From positions 1 through 64,000 of the forward strand of contig JALQCR010000027.1 of NCBI GenBank assembly GCA_023336205.1: a stretch of DNA of 64,000 nucleotides. The letters run 5' to 3'. Below, in pieces: positions 1 through 9,328 of this stretch. A model generated the notes under the pieces. That model did no database searches, was not told the origin of the DNA, and saw only the letters and a program-made list of their open reading frames with translations. Source of the DNA: Pseudanabaena sp. Salubria-1. Its GTDB lineage: Bacteria; Cyanobacteriota; Cyanobacteriia; Pseudanabaenales; Pseudanabaenaceae. The position numbers and the translations under genes are program-made. Position 1 is the stretch's first letter, and every line of letters starts with the position of its first letter.

Positions 1-88
<88 letters not shown>

Positions 89-104
89 CTCTATATCTTT
101 AAAA

Positions 105-178
105 CAGGCTAGGATGGACTCTAACCATCGACCGATCGCTTAGAAGGCGATTGCTCTATACAACTGAGCTACTAGCCC
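105..178 (-). tRNA. tRNA-Arg (anticodon TCT)
   Basis: Read on the minus strand, the sequence folds as a cloverleaf. The 5' acceptor GGGCTAG pairs with CTAGCCT, with G-U as the first pair. The D-arm is AGCTC...GAGC. The anticodon stem CGCCT/AGCG region carries loop CTTCTAA (anticodon TCT), and the T-arm contains GGTTAGAGTCC. The CCA end is not encoded. A second tRNA with the same anticodon but a different body lies at 48177-48248, so this one is the better candidate for the housekeeping AGA/AGG reader. Confidence 0.93.
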
Positions 179-242
179 AAACAATTTCACGGCTTATTAT
201 ACTACAACAAAAGTTATGGTTTTGGCAATTTGTTGTAAATCA

Positions 243-362
243 AGTATTCTCATTATAAAAATCGATTTCCTGAAAGCCCTCATTAGGTGGGCTTTTAGGA
301 AATCGATTTTGGTGTTTCCAGCGATTTTGATGCTGGAAACACCAAAATCGGTTGAATAATGA
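243..362. repeat. Double stem-loop intergenic repeat
   Basis: Two adjacent hairpins: one built on CGATTTCCTGAAAGCCC and its complement, the second on CGATTTTGGTGTTTCCAGC and its complement. They are framed by ATTCTCATTAT and ATAATGAGAAT. A related module with the same ...GGTGTTTC... arm lies at about 21150-21290, and a similar frame occurs at 34042-34165. This is an interspersed palindromic family. The 179-541 gap holds this module, the next hairpin and the ycf37 promoter region. Confidence 0.6.
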
Positions 363-396
363 GAATTGTCGATCGCAGACTTTTATTATGATAAAG

Positions 397-439
397 CCCC
401 AAAAAGGGAGGCTAGCTTAGCTAGCCTCCCTTTTTGGGG
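397..439. terminator. Strong GC-rich hairpin
   Basis: CCCCAAAAAGGGAGGCTAGC and its complement form a near-perfect stem of about 20 bp with almost no loop. The T-tract inside the arm could serve as a terminator in either direction. It separates the tRNA-Arg region from ycf37. Confidence 0.5.
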
Positions 440-541
440 ACGTTTGTTAAAAATTACTTTTTAAACTGCCTAAACAAATTGCTGAGGTGTAATGATGTAA
501 AAGCTCTATTAATAAAATTAATTAAAGTTTAGTAAATACCT

Positions 542-1060
542 ATGGATAGTACATTAGCGATCGCATACCTTGGGGCCTTAGTTGTGCTACTAGCTGGGGT
601 TAGCTGGTTAGTTATCCGCCAGATTTTGAAAGCACGTAGTTTAGAAAATGTAATTTCTGACCTACAGCCTAAGCTCCAAAAGGAAAAAGGCACACCTGAG
701 GACTATTACCAGCTTGGTAGTGTCTATTTGCGTAAAAAGCTCTACGCCCAAGCAATTACCCTGTTTAATAAGGCGCTGAAAGAAGGGGGAGAAAATAATG
801 CCGAAGTTTACAATGCACTAGGATTTTCCTATTTCTCCCAAGAGCAGTATGATTTGGCGATCAAAAACTATAAGGAGGCGATCGCTTTACAAGATGGCTA
901 TGTGACTGCCATTAATAATCTTGGTCATGCCTATGAGAAGAAAAAGTTGCTACCTCAAGCGATCGAGATGTATGAGCAAGTGCAGAAGCTAGATGAAAAA
1001 AATGAAACCGCCAAGCGCCGCTTAACTTCTTTAAGAAAGCAAGTAGTACCTACAGCATAA
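542..1060 (+). CDS. ycf37: Ycf37-like TPR protein (photosystem I assembly)
   Basis: 172 residues. One N-terminal membrane segment (about residues 5-25, LAIAYLGALVVLLAGVSWLV) is followed by three tetratricopeptide repeats (about 53-155, with YYQLGSVYLRKKLYAQAI and YNALGFSYFSQEQYDLAI). The architecture and length match cyanobacterial Ycf37/Pyg7, a thylakoid-anchored factor that stabilises or assembles photosystem I. Identification rests on architecture and remembered family sequence, not a search; a generic TPR membrane protein is the alternative. The gene stands alone and converges on mnmA, sharing the hairpin terminator at 1081-1110. Confidence 0.75.
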   Translation: MDSTLAIAYLGALVVLLAGVSWLVIRQILKARSLENVISDLQPKLQKEKGTPEDYYQLGSVYLRKKLYAQAITLFNKALKEGGENNAEVYNALGFSYFSQEQYDLAIKNYKEAIALQDGYVTAINNLGHAYEKKKLLPQAIEMYEQVQKLDEKNETAKRRLTSLRKQVVPTA

Positions 1061-1080
1061 AAAAGGGTATTCAGCAATAA

Positions 1081-1110
1081 AAAAAGGGACGCTGAGCGTC
1101 CCTTTTTTTA
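1081..1110. terminator. Bidirectional terminator between ycf37 and mnmA
   Basis: The stem AAAAAGGGACGCTGAGCGTCCCTTTTTTT has T-runs on both strands. It lies just after the ycf37 stop and overlaps the mnmA stop, so it can terminate both convergent genes. Confidence 0.8.
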
Positions 1111-2232
1111 TTGCTTGGATTCGATCAGTCCGCCACCAAGTAACAAGTCATCGCGATAAAACACCGCCGCTTGACCAGGAGCAATACTAAATTGGGGCTC
1201 ATCAAAAACGATTCTCGCCCGATCGCCTTCGAGGGGAATTATGGTCGCAGGGGCTGGAGTCGTACGATAGCGAACTTGCACTTCAGCTTGAAATGGCAGA
1301 TCAGTTGGGGCAAGTGACACCCAGTTCACTTGATTGATCATGCATTCTTGATCATGGGCTTCAGTGCGATCGCCTAGGACGACTTCATTTTTGATGGGAT
1401 CGAGGGCAACTACATACAGAGGCGTTGCCGCCGCTACGCCTAAGCCTTTGCGTTGACCAATAGTGTAGTGATAAGTGCCATCATGCTCACCCAAGACATT
1501 GCCATGCGTATCAACGATTTTGCCTTTAACAGGCGTGAGATATTTATCGAGAAAAGCTTTCATAGAGCCATTGGCTTCGACGAGGCATAGATCCATGCTT
1601 TCAGGTTTTTCAGCAGTGGCTAAGCCAAACTCAGCGGCAATTTTGCGAGTTTCGACTTTAGTTGTATTTCCTAAAGGAAAAAGGCAGCAGCTTAATTCTT
1701 CTTGTCCGACTTCGTAAAGAAAATAGGACTGATCTTTAGTATCGTCAACAGCGCGGCGCAATTCATAGCGCCCCGACTCAGGATTAAAGTTGAGCTTGGC
1801 ATAATGCCCCGTTGCAATTTTATTGATCCCCAACTTTTCGCGAGCATAGGTCATCATCGGTGCAAACTTTACGGCTTTATTGCAGCGCGAACAGGGCAGA
1901 GGTGTATAACCTGCTGCATAGCCAGTGACGAGATAATTGATAATGCTTTGTTCAAAGACTTCACGACTATCAACAATTTCGTGGTGAATGCCTAATTCTT
2001 CGCATAGTCGTGCTGCATCGACCATTCCCTCGGAGCAGCATTGTCCCTTGCCACGCATTAACCACAACGTCAAACCTGTGACATCGTATCCTGCGCGATG
2101 CAATAGCGCCGCCGCCACAGAGCTATCTACTCCGCCCGACAAGCCGACAACTACCTTCTCTGCTGTCTCAGGCTTAGTATCTAGTTTTCTTTCGATGATT
2201 TCTACGTTTGACATTTGCTGCGATCGAACCAC
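1108..2232 (-). CDS. mnmA: tRNA-specific 2-thiouridylase MnmA
   Basis: 374 residues. The protein installs the 2-thio group on U34 of Lys, Glu and Gln tRNAs, using ATP and sulfur relayed to a catalytic cysteine. The ATP pyrophosphatase P-loop SGGVDSS is near residue 32, followed by the GLTLWL strand and the first cysteine region LPCSRCNKAVKF. The signature ATGHYAKL and DQSYFLY segments and the later CLVE cysteine are present. The length is typical. ATG at 2232 is followed by a second in-frame ATG (MSNVEI) six codons downstream, which may be the true start. The 15.6-kb insertion begins about 100 bp upstream of this gene. Confidence 0.95.
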   Translation of the reverse strand: MVRSQQMSNVEIIERKLDTKPETAEKVVVGLSGGVDSSVAAALLHRAGYDVTGLTLWLMRGKGQCCSEGMVDAARLCEELGIHHEIVDSREVFEQSIINYLVTGYAAGYTPLPCSRCNKAVKFAPMMTYAREKLGINKIATGHYAKLNFNPESGRYELRRAVDDTKDQSYFLYEVGQEELSCCLFPLGNTTKVETRKIAAEFGLATAEKPESMDLCLVEANGSMKAFLDKYLTPVKGKIVDTHGNVLGEHDGTYHYTIGQRKGLGVAAATPLYVVALDPIKNEVVLGDRTEAHDQECMINQVNWVSLAPTDLPFQAEVQVRYRTTPAPATIIPLEGDRARIVFDEPQFSIAPGQAAVFYRDDLLLGGGLIESKQ

Positions 2233-2397
2233 TCAAACTAAATTGTATCTTAAAACCCCAAAGATGAAAGGCGGCGCAAAGTGCTGCTAGATATTCTCAT
2301 AATTAAAATTGGTTTCATAAATTAGAATTGCTGAAGCGCTGCCCAGGGCTATTTCATTCTTGAGAAAGGGTAGAAAAGAGCTTAGAGTGGGGGAAAT

Positions 2398-3626
2398 ATG
2401 TTATGGGTGCAAGAAGGTATGACAACGCTGGCAATAGTAGAAGCCTTCAAAGATTTACCAGATCCAAGGAGAAAAGAGGGAAAGCGTCATCAACAAACAC
2501 TATGCCTTGCTTTAAGTACCTGTGCAGAATAAATTACCCCAACCCGTAAGGTTGCGCCCATGCGGGGCGCAACCTTACGGGTTGGGATGTGTAATTAATT
2601 AAGCGTGCCTACTTATTCACGTTAGGGGTATCGGCAGGGAACCAAGGATTCTTAGCGATTGGAGATTGGCTGAAAAGCTATAAAACAGAGCTAATAGAAT
2701 TATTTGCACCGCCAAAATTAAGATTGCCGTCCTACAGCACAATTCGGCGGGTATTGCTGAATGTAGACTACCAAGCCTACTCAGCCTGTTTAGCTAGTTT
2801 TTTTGAAGTCCAGCCCAAAGCGGGAGAAATGATCGCTCCTTGATGGCAAAGTACTGAGAGGGTCATATCAATTTGAGGATGACAACCCCAACTCAGATTC
2901 CCACCCAGCAATTCAGTTAGTCAGTGTGTATTTGGTGGAACGAGGGTTAATTCTCGAACCTTACGAAGTAGACCGCAAATCAAACGAAATAAAAACTCTG
3001 CCTGTAGTCATCAAACAACTAGCTCTAAAGGGCGTAGTGTTTGCTTTTGATGCGATTAACACGCAAAAAAAAGCTGCGAATTAATCATTGATAGTGGCAA
3101 TCACTACCTAGCGGCTCTCAAAGGCAATCAGCCAAAACTATTTGAATCGGTAAAAGAACAGTTTGTACGTGAAGAGACTGTTACATCGGTAAACAAAGGG
3201 CATGGACGTATTGAATGTCGTACTGTCAGTATTTGCACTAATTTAGATAATATTCCTAAGTGGGTAGGGTTGAACACCATTATTCAGGTTGAGTCTCAAC
3301 GTATTCTTATTCGTGACAATTATTTTGTCGAACAGCCAATACATACTCGCTATTATCTGGCTTCTTTCTCTGACACTGCATCAGGATTTGCCGCAAGGAT
3401 TCGTTCATATTGGGGCGTGGAAAATAAAGTTCACTATGTTCGTGATGTTACTCAGGGCGAAGATAAATCTAGAATTCGGACTTCGACTCTAATCAATACT
3501 TGGGTCGTTGCACGCAATTTTGCTATAAATCTCTATCGTTCTAACTTCTTTGATAATATGGCTCAGGCTCAACGCCAATGTGCTTTTGGGCTTGATACTC
3601 TCAAACGCATCTTTAGAATGAAATAG
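2398..3626 (+). pseudogene. ISAs1-type transposase, frameshifted and MITE-interrupted
   Basis: The start is ATG 2398. The N-terminal part (LAIVEAFKDLPDPRRKEGKR) is the ISAs1 transposase-associated domain, broken after about 38 codons by the 99-bp MITE. Downstream, the reading frame moves +1 at the CTCCTTGATGGC site before the first catalytic Asp (DGKVLRGSY). It moves back -1 at an A8 run (ACGCAAAAAAAAGC). The last 118 codons contain RSYWGVENKVHYVRDV, with the family's C-terminal catalytic Glu. The right copy carries the same two frame changes, so they predate duplication. The MITE makes this copy clearly defective. Confidence 0.85.
2515..2613. mobile_element. 99-bp TA-flanked MITE, copy 1
   Basis: It is delimited exactly by comparing the two ISAs1 copies: 99 bp plus a duplicated TA. 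The ends are imperfect inverted repeats (AGTACCTGTGCAGAATAAAT versus AGTAGGCACGCTTAATTAAT), and the interior is a hairpin on AACCCGTAAGGTTGCGCCC. The same 99-bp element occurs at 32727-32825 and 33731-33829. TA duplication and short size suggest mobilisation by an IS630/Tc1-type transposase. Confidence 0.85.
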
Positions 3627-3743
3627 CCCTGAGTACGAAGATAACCCTGCTGGTATTCAATATTAAACTGAATAGTTATACCTTTCTTACGATAAATCCA
3701 TAAAATCAAGAGTTACTAATGTCTATCCGATTCAAACAACATA

Positions 3744-3786
3744 TAGTATTTTCAAATTAGTACATACTAATTTGAAAATACTATAG
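3744..3786. terminator. AT-rich perfect palindrome downstream of the DUF4231-like gene
   Basis: TATAGTATTTTCAAATTAGT is repeated in reverse complement around a central TAC, giving a stem of about 20 bp. It lies about 120 bp past the stop of the minus-strand gene at 3905. It may act as a terminator or be another interspersed palindrome; nothing else is seen in 3632-3904. Confidence 0.4.
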
Positions 3787-3904
3787 TGATAGCTTTTCTC
3801 ATTTTAGAGATATATGAGGTTGATTGAAAATTGCTATATCCTAAGTAACTCTTAATTAAAAAAGTCAATATTTGCTGACACTATCTGAGCTTTTTACTAA
3901 TTAA

Positions 3905-4711
3905 TTAACCAGATGCTTCACTAGTAGTATTTACACTAGACTCATTTTGATTTTTTTGTTGCTGTACTTGCTTTAAATGAATATTATTTACTTCAATAAT
4001 AAAGTTCTCTATTGCCTGTATAGACTTTTGCTGTTCTTCATTATCACTAGTGGCATCATAGGCACGATATGACTGTCCTACTCCAAGAATAAACTTTTCC
4101 TGCTCTGCTTCTAATAGTTCTACAGTTGTATTCGCGGCGATGGATAGCTCCTGAAATGGGAATGAGGTAACTATGCTTGCAACTATGGAAGCGATCGCAG
4201 GACAAATTACTGGAAGCCATTTTAACCAAGGTTGACCAGTTTCTAATTTATCAACTAGAACTAATATAGGAGTAACTCCCGAAAAGATAATTGTTGATAG
4301 TTGTAGTGAATAGTAGAGAACTTGTGATTGCTGGCGAGTTTTCTTGTAATCTTTTACTAGGTCATTACAATATTTTAAGGCTTTTGTTCGTGCTGCCAAG
4401 AGAGAAGTACTTTCAGAAGTAAGATTATTGCCCATAGAGTTGTAAAGCTCAGCATTTTTTACAAGTTGAGATTCTTGAAAGCTCTGAGAAATCTGTTTAC
4501 TGATCAAGAATAGAAAAATAAAAATGGCAAACGATGATGCACCTAGCACCAAAGATGTTTGATTATCTGGAGAAGTTGCGGAAAGAATACCAAAATAGCT
4601 AGAAGCTGTAAGCGCACAGCACTCTAAAATGTTAAGTATTGATATCATAGAATTTATTTTGTTTTCCTCAAATGGTGACAAAAATCTCTTTATTGCATAA
4701 TGTTTGATCAA
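3905..4711 (-). CDS. DUF4231/SLATT-like membrane protein
   Basis: 268 residues. Two pairs of hydrophobic segments are visible: about 25-70 (NILECCALTASSYFGIL and ASSFAIFIFLFLI) and about 130-185 (STIIFSGVTPILVLV and VICPAIASIVASIVTSF). The C-terminal tail is charged, with a LEAEQEKFILGVGQSYRAY segment. The layout resembles DUF4231, a SLATT-related family often found in conflict and nucleotide-signalling loci; that link is family knowledge, not proven here. The ATG at 4711 is supported only by the open frame. It is AT-rich and sits inside the composite unit, so it was probably acquired horizontally. No partner enzyme gene is intact next to it. Confidence 0.55.
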   Translation of the reverse strand: MIKHYAIKRFLSPFEENKINSMISILNILECCALTASSYFGILSATSPDNQTSLVLGASSFAIFIFLFLISKQISQSFQESQLVKNAELYNSMGNNLTSESTSLLAARTKALKYCNDLVKDYKKTRQQSQVLYYSLQLSTIIFSGVTPILVLVDKLETGQPWLKWLPVICPAIASIVASIVTSFPFQELSIAANTTVELLEAEQEKFILGVGQSYRAYDATSDNEEQQKSIQAIENFIIEVNNIHLKQVQQQKNQNESSVNTTSEASG

Positions 4712-4867
4712 GAAAAGATAGAAGAAATCGATAGATATATCATTGACTGTTCTATTTCTCTGTTAGGCTTGGAGACTCCTTTAGTTCAACCTCATTTTAC
4801 TTCCGCAAATAGCGTTCAAAATAGCACTTACCTAAAAACAAACCCCCTAATATCAATAGTCCACTAG
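4700..4867 (+). CDS. Possible 55-residue remnant ORF divergent from the DUF4231-like gene
   Basis: ATG 4700 opens a 55-codon frame beginning MFDQEKIEEIDRYIIDCS. It overlaps the start of the minus-strand gene by 12 bases and has no clear ribosome binding site. The acidic-basic helical start looks protein-like, but I do not recognise it. It may be the decayed end of a former partner gene, or chance. Confidence 0.2.
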   Translation: MFDQEKIEEIDRYIIDCSISLLGLETPLVQPHFTSANSVQNSTYLKTNPLISIVH

Positions 4868-5954
4868 GTGCTTCAAGCTCTCAAGGATCAAGCTGTGCAT
4901 TTGTTACATCTATAGGGAGCTATCAGTGGAATCATCAAGCTTCAGTACACTGATACCAAGCTTCATGCTACCAGTTGTCGTGAAAGTAATAAACATGTGT
5001 CAATATTAGTCTCGGTGACTAATAGCAAAATGTCATTACCAGCCACGACAGAAGAAACATCATTTATAGCTTCTATAAAATCAGAATTGAAAGTAAGAGC
5101 ATTAACACTATTTATTGACAATAGCTTTGTGATAGCAGAACCATTGGCGTTATTCGAGGAAAATTTATCAAAGGCTCCTACCCTGATGTTCAAAAACTCT
5201 TCAAGAGAAATACTTCCACCCCCCAATTAGAAAATGAAAGCATTACCAGATTGAAAAGTTGACTGAGTTGATAAATCAAGAGTTTCATCATTATCTGTCC
5301 TAAAATTCGTCGGATTAAATCTGATCGAATAAAAGATAGAGCTAATTATAAAACTACTAATACTTAATAGAATAAATATAGAAAACTAGATGTAGTTAAG
5401 GCTATGTAAAACTTTGTAACAGTAAAAAACCTATATATAGTTACAATCATGATTATTTTGATGACAAATAATTAACTGAAAAAAGCGAATTGCCAGAGAA
5501 TTTAGTCTCTCCTCAAATCGAAGTCAACTAAATTTAAAACCTAGCTAAAACAAGGACAATTCTAAAAAGTATAGTACTTTTTTAGAAAAGCGAGTCTTAT
5601 AGAGAGAACTCCCTTGCACTTTGTTAGGGAACTATTCCTATAGCCCCCAAACCTTAACTAACTTTGTATTATCCCATCCTATTCCTATTGATAGTATATA
5701 TCATAAATATTATGATTATACAACCATTGATTTTAGAGTATTTTTTAATATTTGCTAGAGAAGTAGTCAAAATGTTTATAACAGGATCGTGAATTATAGA
5801 CTAAAAATATTGATGGCTAAGTTTTTGCGACAAAATATGTTATTTTTAATCTATGGGAATAGATAGAAGTAAAAACTATTAAAACTATACAAGTAGCAAT
5901 AAATCAAGCGATCTGCTCTGCGCTCTATTCTGATTTTACATATGCAAGGGAACA
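4868..5954. other. AT-rich stretch without a convincing gene
   Basis: About 1.1 kb of very AT-rich sequence. Open frames of 77 and 87 codons overlap on opposite strands at 4963-5230, and neither shows a domain, a ribosome site or a plausible composition. GCGATCGC octamers are absent here, unlike the chromosomal flanks, which fits foreign, decaying DNA. Confidence 0.5.
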
Positions 5955-6121
5955 CAGGGCTATTTCATTCTAAAGATGCGTTTGAGAGTATCAAGCCCAA
6001 AAGCACATTGGCGTTGAGCTTGAGCCATATTATCAAAGAAGTTAGAACGATAGAGATTTATAGCAAAATTGCGTGCAACGACCCAAGTATTGATTAGAGT
6101 CGAAGTCCGAATTCTAGATTT
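5955..6121 (-). mobile_element. Truncated 3' end of a third ISAs1 copy
   Basis: Begins with the ISAs1 terminal repeat CAGGGCTATTTCATTCT and then reads as the reverse complement of the last 167 bp of the element, covering the transposase C-terminus. It stops abruptly at CTAGATTT, where the IS1595-type end begins (6122). It is a remnant left by deletion or by IS1595 insertion. Confidence 0.85.
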
Positions 6122-6194
6122 CGCTCATATGGGGAAGTAGGTGAAATTGCAAAATAGGAGGAAGTCATTTTCATGAATCGACAGAGATGCCATG

Positions 6195-7495
6195 CTTAGT
6201 GGTGCAGAAAACTCATGGGAGTCTCAAGATGAGACAATGGTAATACGGGCAAATTCGATACGAAAATCTAACTTTTCGCGTTTAGCAATAGAAGCAGAGG
6301 CAGGAGGAGGATTAGTTCTAGGCAAAATCTGCAAAATAGGAAGAGATTTTTGTTGGTAAAGAAGAGTGTGAAGCTGACGGAGACCGAGTTGCAGAAAACT
6401 CAAGCCGCGATGATCGTGCCAATCAATCGCAGCCCTTTGCCCCAAACGCACCAACATTATGCCAAGAATTACAGCAATCAGGTTAGCCGTGGCAAGGAGC
6501 ATAAATAAACAGGTAAGAGCTTGAGCATCACGGAGATGAGAGCTAACAACATTAAAAGCCGCCGACTTATAGTCTTTAAAATGGGGTTCGATTCCACCAA
6601 AGCGTTTGCCATAGAGAGCAAAAGTCTGTAATGAAGGGGGAATATCGCTAAGGACAGCCCATGAACCGTTAGCCATGTCTAGGTTAGCCGTCGCTAAATG
6701 ACAATTAACATCACCGAGTACGGTGACATCGGGAACTAGATAAGCTTGCTCTGCGGGAGGTATCAGTTGTTCAACACGCTTGGTTGTACCTGTTGGCAGA
6801 GTCACTAGCAGATCGCTCTTTGCGCGAATTGCCCAAGACCAGTGATTTTGCTGTAACCATCGGATTAATTCCCCATGTTCAAAACCTCGGTCGGCAAGCA
6901 AGGTCACCGTACTTTGTGGCGGCAATAGAGAGCGTACTTGTTCTAAGACGGGACGATAATGTTCAAAGCCAACTGTAGCGCTGCCATGCTCTAGTACTAC
7001 TTGAGCTAGAGTAATCGACCTCCCTCCCCAAATCAAGCATACTTCTATAAGACAGAATTTATCCCACAGTATACTTGTGTCTAAGGCTAGTTCCAACGAT
7101 TCTCCTGCAAATGCTTGGAGAAAGTGCTTCACCAATGGGTTATAGAATCTCTCGGCGATGATATGTGGATTATGCACAAAGTAGCTTAGTCTTTCCATCT
7201 GACTTCTGGCTTGGCACTCTCGATGGCTCAAATAGGGCAACCAATGACTCAGACTTGCCCTTCCTGATTGCAATATCGCGGCTACTGCCTCCGCAAATCC
7301 TTGGAGATGTCGCTTATCTTTTGGCTTGAGCCATTGACGCAGTTGTTCTTGTAGCTGAAGATATAGGTGGGGCATTTGTATAAGATCTTTTGTTGAGGAA
7401 CTTGAGTATCTCATCTCTTGCCCTTTTTATTCCTCTTGTCTCATTTTGAGATTCTATGCCTGTCAACCCTTTCCAGACTTTTCTGCACCACTAAG
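6195..7495 (-). mobile_element. IS4-type insertion sequence, complete, with 9-bp target duplication
   Basis: 1301 bp. The ends are perfect inverted repeats (CTTAGTGGTGCAGAAAA and its complement). It is flanked by GATGCCATG at 6186-6194 and again at 7496-7504. The duplicated target includes the ATG of the IS1595 transposase, so the start codon survives on the right side. Intact ends, perfect duplication and an open transposase suggest a recent insertion. Confidence 0.92.
6224..7414 (-). CDS. IS4-family transposase
   Basis: 396 residues. This is a DDE transposase with the first catalytic Asp in LALDTSILWDKF (about residue 112), the second in LLADRGFEHGELIRWLQ (about 178), and the Glu in RFGGIEPHFKDYKS (about 274), the typical Y-x2-R-x3-E-x6-K arrangement of IS4 enzymes. 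The ATG lies 81 bp inside the right inverted repeat. The frame is uninterrupted, so the element could be active. Confidence 0.88.
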   Translation of the reverse strand: MRYSSSSTKDLIQMPHLYLQLQEQLRQWLKPKDKRHLQGFAEAVAAILQSGRASLSHWLPYLSHRECQARSQMERLSYFVHNPHIIAERFYNPLVKHFLQAFAGESLELALDTSILWDKFCLIEVCLIWGGRSITLAQVVLEHGSATVGFEHYRPVLEQVRSLLPPQSTVTLLADRGFEHGELIRWLQQNHWSWAIRAKSDLLVTLPTGTTKRVEQLIPPAEQAYLVPDVTVLGDVNCHLATANLDMANGSWAVLSDIPPSLQTFALYGKRFGGIEPHFKDYKSAAFNVVSSHLRDAQALTCLFMLLATANLIAVILGIMLVRLGQRAAIDWHDHRGLSFLQLGLRQLHTLLYQQKSLPILQILPRTNPPPASASIAKREKLDFRIEFARITIVSS

Positions 7496-8241
7496 GATGC
7501 CATGATCAAATTTCCCCTGACCGAATTGTTAGATGAACAAGCGTGCTATGAATGGTTATTAAAGATCCTGCATCCAAAGGGTTTGCATTGTCCAAGTGGA
7601 CACGCAATACCAGCAGGACAAGCGCCACACGATCGCCAACGTACACCAATCGTCAAATATAAGTGTCGGGAATGTGGGAAAGTGTTTCACATTTTTACAG
7701 GAACAGACTTATCAGGAAGCCATTACACCTGTGGTCAGATCGTGCTGATATTGCGTGGATTCTTACAAGGACAACGACCCAACACATAGCCGAGGAACTA
7801 GGACTCGACTAAGGGACATTATTGTCTTGGCGGCATCGCATCCAACGTCGAGGATTTGCCCATTTGATTAATGGTAATCTGCCCGATGCTGAAGCCGAGA
7901 TGGACGAGATGTTTCAGAATGCAGGAGAAAAGGGAGCAAAAAAAAAGATCCAATAGCAGACCCACCAAGACAACGCGGGAATCAACGCAAAGGCAAGGGA
8001 ACCATGGCAAATGACCGTCCACCCATTGTCGGTACTGTTGGGCGCAACAGTGGTCAGATCCGCATGAAGGTCTGTGACAATACTCAACAAATCACGATTC
8101 AACCGCAGGTAGAGGTAACGACCTTACCGACCACGACAGTCTATACCGATGAATCCGATGCTTACAGCAAATACCGATCAAACCCGCCACAAAAGGAGCT
8201 AACTAAAAGGGTCGAAGCAGAGCCCACAATGATGAAACCAA

Positions 8242-9328
8242 CGCCAATTCAAGGATGAAATGCAACACCTAGAGATCTTTGCGTAAAGGGACTCATAAGG
8301 ATATTCTGATATTAATCACAATAATTAGGATACCCTCATGAGCTTTGTCCATCTTACCACCACAGAAAGAAGTGAACTGTATAAACTAAGAGTAATTGAG
8401 CAATTATCTGTATCAGAGATAGGTCGTCGCTTGAAGCGAAACAAAAGTACGATTTCAAGAGAGTTATCGCGCAATACAGACGAGCGACAGATTGGCTATT
8501 TGCCAGATACTGCGGTTGCCCTGATGAAAGCAAGACGGAAACAAGCAAAGGTAAGATTTCAGAGCATCAGTGCTGAGACGATCGCCGAAGTCAAACAACG
8601 GTTAGAGCAACACCACAGCCCAGAGCAACTAGCAGGGAGAATGGAAAGGGAGGGGCTAGGTAAAATCAGCTATGAGACGATTTATCTGATGATCTATGCA
8701 AACCATCAAGAGATGGGAATATATCAACAATATCTGAGGCAGAAGCAAAAGCAACGAAGGCGCAAAGGTCGCCATCAGAAGCGAGGTGGCATTCCCAATA
8801 GGGTAGGGATAGAGAATCGACCGAAGATTGCAGATTTAAAAACAGAGATTGGACATTGGGAAAGTGATACGGTAATCGGGTGCAACCACACAGGTATCGT
8901 AGTTACGCATGTTGATAAAGCATCGAAGTATTTACTTGCTGGACTAGCTAAGAACAAGACGATGGATGAGATAAACAGAGTGACATTCAATCTATTTGAG
9001 CCTATAGAATCAACATCTCGAAAGACAATGACCTTTGATAATGGAAGAGAATTCTGTGGGCATGAGAAGCTATCTGAAAGATTGAAACTAGAGACCTTCT
9101 TTGCGAATCCATATCATTCATGGGAACGTGGATTGAATGAACACACCAATGGATTAATTAGAGAGTTCTATCCCAAAAGTACAAACTTTAAAATCGTGAA
9201 AGAAGAGGACTTTCAGAAGGCAGTGAATTTGATCAATCACAGACCCAGAAAATCACTTGACTATCGTACTCCTTACGAAGTATTCTTTGCTTCATCAGAA
9301 CCCGTTGCATTTCATCCTTGAATTGGCG
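8242..9328 (+). mobile_element. IS30-family element, copy 1
   Basis: 1087 bp. The ends CGCCAATTCAAGGATGAAAT are inverted repeats, and it is flanked by CAA on both sides (8239-8241, 9329-9331), a 3-bp duplication. The same-length copy at 60430-61516, with AAG duplications, proves both borders. Confidence 0.92.
8338..9321 (+). CDS. IS30-family transposase
   Basis: 327 residues. The N-terminal helix-turn-helix has the IS30 signature LSVSEIGRRLKRNKSTISRE (about 23-42). The integrase-like DDE core shows Asp in HWESDTVIGCNHTG (about 176), Asp in MTFDNGREFCGHE (about 233) and Glu in SWERGLNEHTNGLIREF (about 269). It is uninterrupted and identical in predicted protein to the copy at 60437-61420, so it is probably active and recently duplicated. 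Confidence 0.95.
   Translation: MSFVHLTTTERSELYKLRVIEQLSVSEIGRRLKRNKSTISRELSRNTDERQIGYLPDTAVALMKARRKQAKVRFQSISAETIAEVKQRLEQHHSPEQLAGRMEREGLGKISYETIYLMIYANHQEMGIYQQYLRQKQKQRRRKGRHQKRGGIPNRVGIENRPKIADLKTEIGHWESDTVIGCNHTGIVVTHVDKASKYLLAGLAKNKTMDEINRVTFNLFEPIESTSRKTMTFDNGREFCGHEKLSERLKLETFFANPYHSWERGLNEHTNGLIREFYPKSTNFKIVKEEDFQKAVNLINHRPRKSLDYRTPYEVFFASSEPVAFHP

Larger units (their letters stand above)
2344..3631 (+). mobile_element. ISAs1-family element, left copy, interrupted by a MITE
   Basis: The terminal inverted repeat CAGGGCTATTTCATTCT at the left matches AGAATGAAATAGCCCTG at the right. Apart from a 101-bp insertion (99-bp MITE plus a TA duplication at 2514-2615), it appears identical to the right copy at 16774-17960 where compared. 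Its left flank supplies one half of the 9-bp duplication of the composite unit. Confidence 0.88.

Noticed and set aside
2344..3631. Independent target duplication of the left ISAs1 copy
   Set aside because: Its right flank (AGTACGAAG) does not match its left flank (AGCGCTGCC); the match is with the right copy's outer flank, so it was interpreted as a composite unit.
4963..5230. Overlapping open frames of 87 (minus) and 77 (plus) codons
   Set aside because: They overlap on opposite strands in AT-rich decayed DNA, with no recognisable domain or ribosome site; neither can be supported.
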